Below are positions 15,095 through 23,614 of a stretch of 64,000 nucleotides of DNA, one piece after another. Source of the DNA: Roseateles puraquae (lineage in GTDB: Bacteria > Pseudomonadota > Gammaproteobacteria > Burkholderiales > Burkholderiaceae_C); the NCBI RefSeq assembly GCF_002205845.1, contig NZ_NISI01000003.1:248001-312000 (forward strand). The letters are read 5' to 3'. The translations under genes were made by a program, and so were the position numbers. The first letter of the stretch is position 1, and each line of letters opens with the position of its first letter. The notes below the pieces were generated by a model that was given only the letters and a program-made list of their open reading frames with translations, did no database searches and was not told the origin of the DNA.

Positions 15095-15110
15095 AGCAGA
15101 TCCCGTGCCA
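15095..15110 (-). promoter_or_regulatory. Sigma-54 (RpoN) promoter of the kgtP operon
   Basis: On the minus strand these bases read TGGCACG-GGAT-CTGCT. The consensus is TGGCACG-N4-TTGCW, so 11 of 12 fixed positions match, including the essential GG at -24 and GC at -12 with exact spacing. Transcription would begin near 15085, leaving about 22 bases of leader containing the AGGAGA ribosome site of kgtP. The operon encodes its own sigma-54 activator two genes downstream, which makes the promoter call much stronger. Confidence 0.88.
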
Positions 15111-15185
15111 TGCCGGTGCGCAGCGCCCGCGGCCCGTCACCAAGGGGAGGCGCGGGGCGAAGCGCCGCCGGTCATGGCGGCTCCC

Positions 15186-15217
15186 CGCCGCTGCAGCGGC
15201 GGCTTTCCGCCGCCGCA
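15186..15217. promoter_or_regulatory. GC-rich palindrome and hairpin, candidate activator site upstream of kgtP
   Basis: Bases 15186-15203 form a perfect 18-base palindrome centred on CTGCAG (ccgccgctgcagcggcgg), and 15198-15217 can pair as a 7-base stem with a 4-base loop (GCGGCGG/CCGCCGC). The element lies roughly 75-110 bases upstream of the sigma-54 promoter, where enhancer sites for DctD-like activators are usually found. It also lies just after the stop of the upstream exported-protein gene, so it might instead be that gene's terminator; there is no T-run to support that. Confidence 0.4.
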
Positions 15218-15225
15218 ACGACCGA

Positions 15226-15744
15226 TCAGAGGCGCAGCTCGATGCGGGCCATGTCGAAGCGGGTCGCCTCGCCGTCCTGCCGCACGCTGACCACGCGGAA
15301 GTTGCGCGCCGTGCCGACGCGGTACTCGAAGTCGCCCGCCTTGGGGGCGTTGTCGCAGCGCAGGCGCTCATCCTCCTTGGGCGGCTTCACGCGGGCGGCG
15401 GGGTCTCGACAGTCCAGCACGGCGCCATAACGCGCCAGCTCCTTGGCATAGAACGCTGCCACCGCCGCCGGACTGCTGGCCACGCGGTACTTGAGCGCAT
15501 GGATCTGCAGGCCGAAGGCGCCAACCCAGGCACCGAGGCTGGCGCCGGGCTTGTCGTCCTTGCTCTCGGTGAAGGCAACCGCACCGCTGAACACCGGCAG
15601 CCCGACATCGGCCGGCGTGGTGCGGGAGTTGGCCTGCAGGCCGGCGCTGAAGCCACCGTCTTCACCGGCATGGGCGGTGGCAAGCGTCAGGGTCGCCAGG
15701 GCGGCGACGGCCAGCCGTCGGAGGGGAAACGTGCGCGAGGTCAT
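15226..15744 (-). CDS. Exported protein of unknown function
   Basis: The 172-residue product starts at 15744, preceded by AGGAGA 6-7 bases upstream, and has a signal peptide (LAVAALATLTLATAHAG) cleaved near residue 26. The mature part has a VASSPAAVAAFYAKELARYGAVLDC segment (split here by its Cys) and a second Cys in RLRCDN, which may form a disulphide. The FY-x-x-E-L-x-x-Y-G pattern recurs in small secreted proteins of unknown function. I do not recognise a characterised family. It precedes kgtP on the same strand, but the 160-base gap with its own sigma-54 promoter suggests separate transcription. Confidence 0.7.
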   Translation of the reverse strand: MTSRTFPLRRLAVAALATLTLATAHAGEDGGFSAGLQANSRTTPADVGLPVFSGAVAFTESKDDKPGASLGAWVGAFGLQIHALKYRVASSPAAVAAFYAKELARYGAVLDCRDPAARVKPPKEDERLRCDNAPKAGDFEYRVGTARNFRVVSVRQDGEATRFDMARIELRL

Positions 15745-15985
15745 CAAGGTCTCCTGGCAGTGGTGATGGCGGCAGCCTACGCAGGCCCCGCTCGGCCTGC
15801 GAGGGTGCTGCGACTGGCTGCGCAGCGGGCGGCACAGGCTGCGCACGCCGCGGACGGACCGCAAGCGGATGGCGCCGGCTGGACTTCAAACGTGGGGGAC
15901 CGGCCGCCAAACCCCCAGCTTGCGGGGCGCATGCACGGTGGCCAAGCCAGACAATCCATGGGTCGCCACCTGCCACTCGCACGTC

Positions 15986-16603
15986 ATGTCCCTGCCCCGC
16001 CGCCTCGCCCTGTCACTCGCCTTCTGTGCAACCGCGGCCTCTGCCCAGAACCTGTTGACCAACCCCGGCGCTGAAGCCGGCAGCCTGGCGGGCTGGACCC
16101 CGGGTGGCACGGCCAGCGTCAGGGTGGACGACGGCAGCTTCAACAGCAACATCAAGCCCTTCGAAGGCAGCTACGCCTTTGTCGGCGGCAACGGCCTCTA
16201 CGGCTCACTCACACAGACCGTGACCCTGGGCGCCCTGGCGGCCGGCAGCCTGGCCAACGTGTCGTTCTGGGAGCAGGGCCTGAACCAAGGCAATCCCAGT
16301 GACCATGCCTACGTGTCGCTCAGCTTCCTGGACGCGGGCAACACCGTGCTTCAGTCGGTCTCGACCCCCATCGTCGACTCGCACCTCGGCAGCTGGCAGC
16401 AGTACAGCGGCAGCTTCGCCATCCCGGTCGGCACCGTCGCGATCGCCTACACGATGAATTTCCAGCGCGCAGCCGGCTCTGATCTGGATGCCTACATCGA
16501 CGCCAATGTGCTGACCGTGACCGCGGTGCCAGAACCGGCCGCTGCACTCATGCTGGCGGGCGGCCTGCTGCTGATGCCGCTGCTCAAGCGCCGTCGCGAC
16601 TGA
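15986..16603 (+). CDS. PEP-CTERM sorting domain protein
   Basis: The 205-residue protein has a signal peptide (LALSLAFCATAASAQ), a carbohydrate-binding-like beta-sandwich that opens with NLLTNPGAEAG (a common start of such domains) and continues with a SYAFVGG core, and a PEP-CTERM tail: VPEP, a hydrophobic helix, then KRRRD. Such tails are recognised and cut by an exosortase (EpsH/XrtA type), and the proteins usually go to the cell surface or extracellular matrix together with an exopolysaccharide. No exosortase is in the window. The ATG at 15986 puts the signal at the N-terminus. A strong terminator follows 19 bases after the stop, so the gene is probably transcribed alone. Confidence 0.85.
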   Translation: MSLPRRLALSLAFCATAASAQNLLTNPGAEAGSLAGWTPGGTASVRVDDGSFNSNIKPFEGSYAFVGGNGLYGSLTQTVTLGALAAGSLANVSFWEQGLNQGNPSDHAYVSLSFLDAGNTVLQSVSTPIVDSHLGSWQQYSGSFAIPVGTVAIAYTMNFQRAAGSDLDAYIDANVLTVTAVPEPAAALMLAGGLLLMPLLKRRRD

Positions 16604-16621
16604 GCGGCCACGCATGCAGAC

Positions 16622-16645
16622 AGGCCCGCCGAAGCGGGCCTTTTT
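16622..16645 (+). terminator. Rho-independent terminator after PEP-CTERM gene
   Basis: An 8-base perfect stem (AGGCCCGC/GCGGGCCT) with the loop CGAA is followed by a run of T. It lies 19 bases after the stop of the upstream PEP-CTERM gene. It stands between two convergent genes, but only the plus strand has a T-run. Confidence 0.9.
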
Positions 16646-16659
16646 CATGCAGCCGCCCC

Positions 16660-18435
16660 TCAACCGCGACGTTCGCGCACCCAGGCCTGCACCAGCTCGC
16701 GCAGCACGGGCAGCGGCACCTGGCCTGCGGTCAGCACGACGCGGTGGAAGCCCTTGATGTCGAACTTGCTGCCCAGGGCCGCCGTGGCCTCGGCGCGCAG
16801 CTTCGTGATTTCGAGCTGGCCGATCTTGTAGCCCAGGGCCTGGCCGGGCCAGACGATGTAACGCTCGACCTCCGACTCGACGTCACTCTCGGCCATGGAG
16901 GAGTTGTCGAGCATGTACTTGATGGCCTGCTCGCGCGTCCAGCCCTTGTGGTGCAGCCCGGTGTCGACCACCAGGCGCATCGCGCGCAGCTGCTCGTCGG
17001 ACAGGCGCCCATACCACTGGTAGGGGTCGGTGAAGAGACCGAGCTCCTTGCCCAGGCTCTCGGCATACAGCGCCCAGCCCTCGACGTAGGCCACGTAGAA
17101 GCTGCCGTAGCGGCGGAACTTGGGCAGGCTCTGGTCTTCCTGCGCGATGGACACCTGGAAGTGGTGCCCCGGCGAGGCCTCGTGCAGCGACAGGGTCTCC
17201 ATGCCAAAGATGGGCTGGGCCTTGAGGTTGTAGGTGTTCACATAGAACACCCCGGGGCGCGAGCCGTCGGAAGACGGGTTCTGGTACGAGGCGCCGGCCG
17301 CGCTCTGCGCGCGGAAGGCCTCCACCTCGCGCACTTCGTAGTCGGCCTTGGGCGCAATGTCGAACAGCTTGGGCGTGAGGCCGTTGATCTTCTTCTGCAG
17401 GTCACGGTAGCCGGCCAGCAGGTCTTCCGGCTTGGTGAAGTAGAACTTGGGGTCGTCCTGCAGATGCTTGAAGAAGGCCTTCAGGTCGCCCTGGAAACCC
17501 ACCTGCTGGCGCACGGCTTCCATCTCGCCCAGGATGCGCTTGACTTCCTTCAGCCCGATCTCGTGGATCTGGTCAGGCGTGAGAGCCACCGTGGTGGACT
17601 GGCGCACCCGCCAGGCATACCAGGCCTTGCCATCGGGCAGAGCCGACCACGCCGTGCTGGTGCGGGCCTTGGGCGTGTACTCGTCACGCACGAAGGCCAG
17701 CAGCCGGGCGTAGGCCGGCAGCACCTGGGTCGAGAGCAGCTCGCGCATCCGCGCGGTGAGGCGCTCGCGATCGGCGGCGGGCACGCTGTCGGGGAAGTTC
17801 TTGATCGGGCCCCAGAAGAGGCTCTTCTCGGGCTCGCTCACCGCCAGCGACTGCAGCTGCGGCAGCACCTTCTCCATCACGGCCCGCGGCTGCGTGACGC
17901 CGGCCTTGAGGCCCTCGCGCATGTTGGCGATGGTGCCGTCGAAGATGGGCACGGCCAGCGTCAGGCGCTTGAGCCAGTCGTCATAGTCCTTGGTGTTGCG
18001 AAACGGCTGGATGGACTGCCCGGTGCCCATCTGCGCCAGGAAGCTCGGCAGGCCGCCGATCTGGCTGATGGGCTGCATCCAGTCGGGGAAGCGCTCGCCA
18101 GCCAGCGCCTGCTCCAGGTCGAGCTTGAGGATGCTGTACGAAACCTGGTCCTTGGGCGCCAGTTGTGTCTTCTTGAAACCCGCCAGTTCCTTCAGGCTGC
18201 GACGCAGCTCCTGCTTCTCGCTGGCCCGCCAGGCGGCGGTCGTGGTGTCGTTGAGGCGGTCGTTGTAGCGGGGGTCGCCCAGCGAGGTGGCCAGCACCGG
18301 CTGGCGTTCCAGCGTGCGTTCCCACTGGGCCTCCAGCCATTGGTGGAATCGCTCGCTCTCGGTCGTGGTGGCCCACGCAGGCAGGGCGAGGGCCGACGAG
18401 GCGGCAATCAGGCTGAGGACGTGGCGGCGGTGCAT
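16660..18435 (-). CDS. Secreted DUF885 family protein, putative metallohydrolase
   Basis: The 591-residue product has a signal peptide (VLSLIAASSALALPAWA) and belongs to the DUF885 family, which is about this length. The HEASPGHH motif at residues 418-425 is an HExxxGH variant found in this family and related to M2/M3-like zinc peptidase folds; a conserved downstream glutamate lies in YVEGWALYAE. A peptidase or other zinc hydrolase acting in the periplasm is therefore plausible, but substrates are unknown. It is a single gene, convergent with the PEP-CTERM gene and divergent from mfd. Confidence 0.82.
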   Translation of the reverse strand: MHRRHVLSLIAASSALALPAWATTTESERFHQWLEAQWERTLERQPVLATSLGDPRYNDRLNDTTTAAWRASEKQELRRSLKELAGFKKTQLAPKDQVSYSILKLDLEQALAGERFPDWMQPISQIGGLPSFLAQMGTGQSIQPFRNTKDYDDWLKRLTLAVPIFDGTIANMREGLKAGVTQPRAVMEKVLPQLQSLAVSEPEKSLFWGPIKNFPDSVPAADRERLTARMRELLSTQVLPAYARLLAFVRDEYTPKARTSTAWSALPDGKAWYAWRVRQSTTVALTPDQIHEIGLKEVKRILGEMEAVRQQVGFQGDLKAFFKHLQDDPKFYFTKPEDLLAGYRDLQKKINGLTPKLFDIAPKADYEVREVEAFRAQSAAGASYQNPSSDGSRPGVFYVNTYNLKAQPIFGMETLSLHEASPGHHFQVSIAQEDQSLPKFRRYGSFYVAYVEGWALYAESLGKELGLFTDPYQWYGRLSDEQLRAMRLVVDTGLHHKGWTREQAIKYMLDNSSMAESDVESEVERYIVWPGQALGYKIGQLEITKLRAEATAALGSKFDIKGFHRVVLTAGQVPLPVLRELVQAWVRERRG

Positions 18436-18517
18436 GGCATTCCCGGATGTGCGATGCCCGTGATGCTAGCGATGCCCCCGCAACCCAGCCAAAGGACATG
18501 CTTCCCTAGAATGCGTG

Positions 18518-18537
18518 CAGCCCCGCTTCCGGGGCTG
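18518..18537. other. Perfect hairpin in the leader of mfd
   Basis: An 8-base perfect inverted repeat (CAGCCCCG/CGGGGCTG) with a CTTC loop lies 20 bases before the mfd start, and a short T-rich stretch (ttgtcgttt) follows. It looks like a weak intrinsic terminator or a 5' leader hairpin. As it sits between divergent genes, no upstream plus-strand gene needs it, so a role in the mfd leader is possible. Confidence 0.45.
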
Positions 18538-18556
18538 TTGTCGTTTGTAGGTCCGC

Positions 18557-21500
18557 ATGTCTCTGCCCTCGCTGCCGGCGATTGCACCCGGCAAGAAGTT
18601 CACCCACCCCCGGCCGCTCGGTTCGGCGGATGCCCTGCTGCTCGCGCGCTTCGTGCAGCAGCAGCGCGACGCCGGACGGCTGGCCGCCATCTTCACCGCC
18701 GAGCCGGGCGACACCCAGCGCCTGGAAGACGAGCTCAAGTTCTTCGCGCCGGAGCTGAAGGTCGCCGTCTTCCCGGACTGGGAGACCCTGCCCTACGACA
18801 GCTTCAGCCCGCACCAGGACCTGATCTCCGAGCGGCTGGCCACGCTGTGGGAACTGCTGCAGGCGAAGAAGTCCAAGACCATCGACGTGGTGTTGATGCC
18901 GGCGTCCACCGCGCTCACGCGGCTGGCGCCGCCGAGCTTCCTGGCCGGCACCACCTTCAACTTCAAGCAGAAGCAGCGGCTGGATGAAGCCTCCCTGCGG
19001 TCGCAGCTGACATTGGCCGGCTACACGAACGTCAGCCAGGTGGTGCAACCCGGCGAGTACGCGGTGCGCGGCGGGCTGATCGATCTCTTCCCGATGGGCT
19101 CGGCCGTGCCCTACCGCGTGGACCTGTTCGGCGACGAGGTGGACTCCATCCGCGTGTTCGACCCCGACAGCCAGCGCAGCCTCTACCCCGTGCCCGATGT
19201 GCGCCTGCTGCCCGGGCGCGAGTTCCCGATGGACGAGGCCGCGCGCAAGGCCTTCCGCAACCGCTGGCGCGAGAAGATGGACGGCGACCCGAGCAAGTCG
19301 CGCATCTACCGCGACATCGGCGACGGCATTGCGTCGGGCGGCATTGAGTACTACCTGCCCATCTTCTTCGAGCAGACCGCGACCGTCTTCGACTATCTCG
19401 GCGCCGAGGCGGGGCTCGCTCTGCACGGCGAAGTGGACGAAGCCATCCAGCGCTTCTGGACCGACACCAAGGAGCGCCATCGCTTCCTGCAGCACGACCC
19501 TGAGCGCCCGCTGCTGCCGCCGCAGGAGATCTTCCTGACGGGCGAAGACTTCTTCGGCCTCACCAAGCCGCATGCGGTGCTGTCGGTGCGCGGTGCCGAG
19601 CCGGTGGACTTCGCCCGCCCGCTGCCCGACATCAGCGTGGAGCGCGGCGTGCAGGAGCCGTTGGCCCGGCTGGAGGCGCACCTCAAGAACACGCCGCACC
19701 GTGTGCTGCTGCTGGCCGAAAGCGATGGTCGCCGCGAAAGCCTGCTGGAGCAGCTTCGCGACCACAAGATCGACCCGCCGTCGGTCAAGGACCTGGCCGA
19801 GTTCTGGGCCAGCGATGAAAAGTACGCCATCACGGCTGCGCCGCTGGCCAGTGGGTTCTTCTGGGTCGACCCAGAGCACCCGGTCCAGCTCATCACCGAG
19901 ACGGAGCTCTTCGCGACCACGCCCACCACGCGGCGGCGGCGCAAGCAGGAGCAGGTCAGCGACGTCAATGCGCTCATCAAGGACCTTTCCGAGCTGAAGG
20001 TGGGCGACCCGGTCGTTCACATCAACCACGGCATCGGGCGCTACCAGGGCCTCGTGAACATTGACCTCGGCGACGGTCAGAAGAGCGAGTTCCTGCACCT
20101 CGAATACGCGGACAAGGCCACGCTGTATGTGCCGGTCGCCCAGCTGCACCTGATCGGCCGCTACACCGGCGTGTCGGCCGAAGAAGCGCCGCTGCACAAG
20201 CTCGGCTCTGGCCAGTGGGAGAAGGCCAAGCGCAAGGCCGCCGAGCAGGTGCGCGACACGGCGGCCGAGCTGCTCAACCTCTATGCCCGCCGCGCCGCCC
20301 GCGAGGGCCATGCTTTCCGCTACTCGGGCCACGACTACGAGGCCTTTGCGGCGAGCTTCGGCTTCGAGGAAACGCCGGACCAGCGCGCCGCCATCCACGC
20401 CGTCATCCAGGACATGATCTCCCCGAAGCCGATGGACCGCCTGGTCTGCGGCGACGTGGGCTTCGGCAAGACCGAGGTCGCCTTGCGCGCGGCGTTTGTT
20501 GCGGTGATGGGCGGCAAGCAGGTGGCCATCCTCGCGCCCACGACGCTGCTGGCCGAGCAGCACTACCAGAACATCGCCGACCGCTTCGGCGCCTGGCCGG
20601 TGAAGGTGGCCGAGATGAGCCGCTTCCGTTCCGCCAAGGAGATCAAGGCCGCGATGGAGGGCATTGCCGACGGCTCCATCGACATCGTCGTGGGCACGCA
20701 CAAGCTGCTGTCCAGCGAGGTGAAGTTCAATCGCCTCGGCCTGCTCGTCATCGACGAAGAACACCGCTTCGGTGTGCGCCACAAGGAGGCCATGAAGGCC
20801 ATGCGCGCCGAGGTGGACGTGCTGACGCTGACCGCCACGCCCATCCCGCGCACGCTGGGCATGGCGTTGGAAGGCCTGCGCGACCTGTCGGTGATCGCCA
20901 CCGCGCCGCAGCGGCGCCTGGCCATCAAGACCTTCGTGCGCGCCGAGAGCAGCGGCACCATCCGCGAGGCCGTGCTGCGCGAATTGAAGCGCGGCGGTCA
21001 GGTCTACTTCCTGCACAACGAGGTCGACACCATCGAGAACCGCCGCCAGAAGCTCGAAGAGCTGCTGCCGGAGGCGCGCATCGTCGTGGCCCACGGCCAG
21101 ATGCCCGAGCGCGAGCTGGAGCGGGTCATGCGCGAGTTCGTGCAGGGCAAGCACAACCTGCTGCTGTGCTCGACCATCATCGAGACCGGCATCGACGTGC
21201 CGAGTGCCAACACCATCGTCATCAGCCGCGCCGACAAGTTCGGCCTGGCCCAGTTGCACCAGCTCCGCGGCCGCGTGGGCCGCAGCCACCACCAGGCCTA
21301 TGCCTACCTGATGGTGCCCGACATCCAGGGCCTGACCAAGCAGGCCACGCAGCGCCTGGACGCCATCCAGGCCATGGAGGAACTCGGCTCGGGCTTCTAC
21401 CTCGCGATGCACGACCTGGAGATCCGCGGCGCGGGCGAGATGCTGGGCGAGAACCAGAGCGGCAACATGATGGAGGTGGGCTTCCAGCTCTACAACGACA

Positions 21501-22012
21501 TGCTCGCCGAAGCCGTGCGCTCGCTGAAGGCTGGCCGGGAGCCCGACCTCCTGTCGCCGTTTGCCGCCACCACCGAGATCAACCTGCACGCCCCCGCGCT
21601 GCTGCCCGACGCCTACTGCGGCGACGTGCAGGTGCGCCTGAGTCTGTACAAGCGCCTGGCCACGGCCGAGAAGTCGGAGCAGATCGACGCCATGCTGGAG
21701 GAAATCACCGACCGCTTCGGCAAGCTGCCCACGCAAGGCCAGACCCTCTTCGACACCCACCGCCTGCGCGTGCTGGCCAAGCCCTATGGCGTCATCAAGG
21801 TCGACGCCTCGCCGGCCATCATCAACCTGAACTTCCGCCCCAACCCGCCGATCGACCCGATGCGCGTCATCGAGCTGGTGCAGAAGAACCGCAACATCAA
21901 GCTGGTGGGCAACGAGAAACTGCGCATCGAGAAGGCCCTCTCCAGCCCGCAGGACCGCGCCCAGGCGGTGCGGGAGGTGCTGCGGCTGCTGGGGCAGCCG
22001 GTCAAGGTCTGA
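18557..22012 (+). CDS. mfd: Transcription-repair coupling factor
   Basis: Mfd removes RNA polymerase stalled at DNA damage and recruits UvrA. The 1151-residue length is normal. The UvrB-homology module occupies the first ~330 residues (FPDWETLPYDSFSPHQD, EYAVRGGLIDLFP). The polymerase-interacting domain follows near 480-560 (GDPVVHINHGIGRYQGL). The RecG-like translocase motor has Walker A GDVGFGKTE near residue 636, the VIDEEHRFGV box and ATPIPRTL. The TRG motif region and C-terminal UvrA-masking domain complete it. serB follows 23 bases later on the same strand. Nothing unusual is seen. Confidence 0.97.
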   Translation: MSLPSLPAIAPGKKFTHPRPLGSADALLLARFVQQQRDAGRLAAIFTAEPGDTQRLEDELKFFAPELKVAVFPDWETLPYDSFSPHQDLISERLATLWELLQAKKSKTIDVVLMPASTALTRLAPPSFLAGTTFNFKQKQRLDEASLRSQLTLAGYTNVSQVVQPGEYAVRGGLIDLFPMGSAVPYRVDLFGDEVDSIRVFDPDSQRSLYPVPDVRLLPGREFPMDEAARKAFRNRWREKMDGDPSKSRIYRDIGDGIASGGIEYYLPIFFEQTATVFDYLGAEAGLALHGEVDEAIQRFWTDTKERHRFLQHDPERPLLPPQEIFLTGEDFFGLTKPHAVLSVRGAEPVDFARPLPDISVERGVQEPLARLEAHLKNTPHRVLLLAESDGRRESLLEQLRDHKIDPPSVKDLAEFWASDEKYAITAAPLASGFFWVDPEHPVQLITETELFATTPTTRRRRKQEQVSDVNALIKDLSELKVGDPVVHINHGIGRYQGLVNIDLGDGQKSEFLHLEYADKATLYVPVAQLHLIGRYTGVSAEEAPLHKLGSGQWEKAKRKAAEQVRDTAAELLNLYARRAAREGHAFRYSGHDYEAFAASFGFEETPDQRAAIHAVIQDMISPKPMDRLVCGDVGFGKTEVALRAAFVAVMGGKQVAILAPTTLLAEQHYQNIADRFGAWPVKVAEMSRFRSAKEIKAAMEGIADGSIDIVVGTHKLLSSEVKFNRLGLLVIDEEHRFGVRHKEAMKAMRAEVDVLTLTATPIPRTLGMALEGLRDLSVIATAPQRRLAIKTFVRAESSGTIREAVLRELKRGGQVYFLHNEVDTIENRRQKLEELLPEARIVVAHGQMPERELERVMREFVQGKHNLLLCSTIIETGIDVPSANTIVISRADKFGLAQLHQLRGRVGRSHHQAYAYLMVPDIQGLTKQATQRLDAIQAMEELGSGFYLAMHDLEIRGAGEMLGENQSGNMMEVGFQLYNDMLAEAVRSLKAGREPDLLSPFAATTEINLHAPALLPDAYCGDVQVRLSLYKRLATAEKSEQIDAMLEEITDRFGKLPTQGQTLFDTHRLRVLAKPYGVIKVDASPAIINLNFRPNPPIDPMRVIELVQKNRNIKLVGNEKLRIEKALSSPQDRAQAVREVLRLLGQPVKV

Positions 22013-22035
22013 TCACGTCCATCCACAATCCCGCC

Positions 22036-22752
22036 ATGCCCACGCCCTCCACTCCTGCTGCCGCCGGCCTCGTGCTGCGCGACGGCCCTGCCCTGCCGCC
22101 CCTGTCCCACTTCAAGCTCGCCGCTTTCGACATGGACTCGACGCTCATCAGCATCGAGTGCATCGACGAGATCGCGGCCCTGGCGGGCAAGGGCGAGCAG
22201 GTGGCCGCCATCACCGAGGCCGCGATGCGCGGCGAGATCACGGATTTCCGCGACAGCCTGCAGCGCCGGCTGGCCCTGCTGGCCGGTGTGCCGGCGACCG
22301 TGCTGGACCGGGTGCTGGCCGAGCGGCTGACCTTCAATCCGGGTGCTCGCGAACTGTGTGCCGCGCTGAAGGCGGCGGGGCTGACGCTGGTGCTGGTGTC
22401 CGGCGGCTTCACCTTCTTCACGCGCTACGTGGCGGCCGAGCTCGGCATGGACTTCGTGCGCAGCAACGAGCTGGAGATCGCCGATGGCGCCCTGACCGGG
22501 CGCGTGGTCATGCAGGACTGGGGCGACATCTGCGACGGCGAGCAAAAGCGCCTGATGCTGCTGCAGTGCTGTGCCGCCATCGGCTGCCAGCCGCATGAAG
22601 CCATCGCGGTCGGCGACGGCGCCAACGACCTGCCGATGATGGGCGCAGCCGGCCTGTCCGTGGCCTATCACGCCAAGCCGCGGGTGCGCGAGCAGGCGCG
22701 CATCGCCATCAACGAGGGCGGGCTGGACCGCCTGCTCGAGCTGCTGAAGTAG
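22036..22752 (+). CDS. serB: Phosphoserine phosphatase
   Basis: SerB dephosphorylates L-phosphoserine, the last step of serine synthesis. The 238-residue HAD-family protein has the catalytic motif FDMDSTL near residue 33, VSGGF near residue 121, a lysine in EQKRLML and the metal-binding GDGANDLPM near residue 195. It lacks the long N-terminal ACT domains found in some SerB proteins. I chose the ATG at 22036; the upstream open frame lies inside mfd. It probably shares a transcript with mfd. Its stop is only 3 bases from the end of a convergent PEP-CTERM gene. Confidence 0.95.
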   Translation: MPTPSTPAAAGLVLRDGPALPPLSHFKLAAFDMDSTLISIECIDEIAALAGKGEQVAAITEAAMRGEITDFRDSLQRRLALLAGVPATVLDRVLAERLTFNPGARELCAALKAAGLTLVLVSGGFTFFTRYVAAELGMDFVRSNELEIADGALTGRVVMQDWGDICDGEQKRLMLLQCCAAIGCQPHEAIAVGDGANDLPMMGAAGLSVAYHAKPRVREQARIAINEGGLDRLLELLK

Positions 22753-22755
22753 GCC

Positions 22756-23589
22756 TCAGCCGCGCAGCCCCCGGCGGCGGGCCACGCCCGCGACCACCCC
22801 AAGCCCCGCCAACAACAGCGCCAGGCTTTGCGGCTCGGGCACGGCTGAGACGGCCAGCACGTCGGACACGATGGGCAGCGAGTTGGAGCCGGCCACCGTC
22901 GTCCAGTTGGCGTTGCTGCCCAGGGCGGTCTGCAGGCCAGCCAGCGTGGTGAAGGGCGCGTCAGCCGTCGACACCTGGGCGCTGAACTGGGTGTAGCGGG
23001 TGGCCGTGGTGGCATCGACCTTGAACTCCCGCAGCTGGATGCCCGACAGGCCGGTGGCCGCCGTCGGATTGTCCGAGCTGGTGTAGCTGCCGCGGTTGGA
23101 GATGGCCCCGAGGAAGGTGATTTGCCCCGGCTGGTAGTTGGTGGCATAGCTCGCCGCCTGGAAGGCATAGAGGATGTCGCCACTGCTGGAGATGTTGGAC
23201 ACCTGACCGTTGAGGTTGGTCACGGTGCCGTTGGCCGTGCCGCCGGCCGCCCCGGACTTGGCCGCGTACTGGCCACTGGTGCCCGTGCCCAGCAAGGCCA
23301 CCGACGTGCCGGCTGCCACGGCCGAGCTGGCCGTCCAGGACCAGAAGGCTTCCGAGGTTGTCGAGAAGACGCCGGCCGAGGTCGGCGTCTGCAGCACGTT
23401 GGTGTCGGTGAAGTAGATCGTCGTGCCCGACGCGAGGTCGACGAAAGTCACAAAGGACCAACCGCCCACCGTGGTGTTCACGTTCAGGCCGGTGAAGGCG
23501 AAGTCGCCATTGGCGAGTGCAGTGCCAGCCGCCTGGGCATGGCCGAGGGTGGCGGTGGCCAGGGCGAGCAGGGTCAGGGTCTTGCGCAT
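22756..23589 (-). CDS. PEP-CTERM sorting domain protein
   Basis: The 277-residue protein has a signal peptide (LLALATATLGHAQAAG) and a PEP-CTERM tail: VPEP, a leucine/valine-rich helix, then ARRRGLRG. The middle is rich in Ser, Thr, Gly and Asn; the segment from GDFAFTGLN to SSGDILYAFQA resembles a lamin-tail-like fold seen in bacterial surface proteins. The GGAG ribosome site lies directly ahead of the ATG. It is the last gene of a same-strand run that starts with the pectate lyase, so it may be co-expressed with it. The function is unknown, presumably in the extracellular matrix. Confidence 0.83.
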   Translation of the reverse strand: MRKTLTLLALATATLGHAQAAGTALANGDFAFTGLNVNTTVGGWSFVTFVDLASGTTIYFTDTNVLQTPTSAGVFSTTSEAFWSWTASSAVAAGTSVALLGTGTSGQYAAKSGAAGGTANGTVTNLNGQVSNISSSGDILYAFQAASYATNYQPGQITFLGAISNRGSYTSSDNPTAATGLSGIQLREFKVDATTATRYTQFSAQVSTADAPFTTLAGLQTALGSNANWTTVAGSNSLPIVSDVLAVSAVPEPQSLALLLAGLGVVAGVARRRGLRG

Positions 23590-23614
23590 GGAGGTCTCCA
23601 GAAATTGGTGAGGT

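Noticed and set aside
18518-18537. Terminator of the DUF885 gene
   Set aside because: The hairpin lies upstream of that gene's start, not after its stop, so it cannot terminate it.
18506-21760. A 1084-codon open frame on the minus strand inside mfd
   Set aside because: It is a long antisense frame caused by high GC; it is low in complexity (His, Gly, Val, Leu repeats), has no family match, and mfd on the plus strand is certain.
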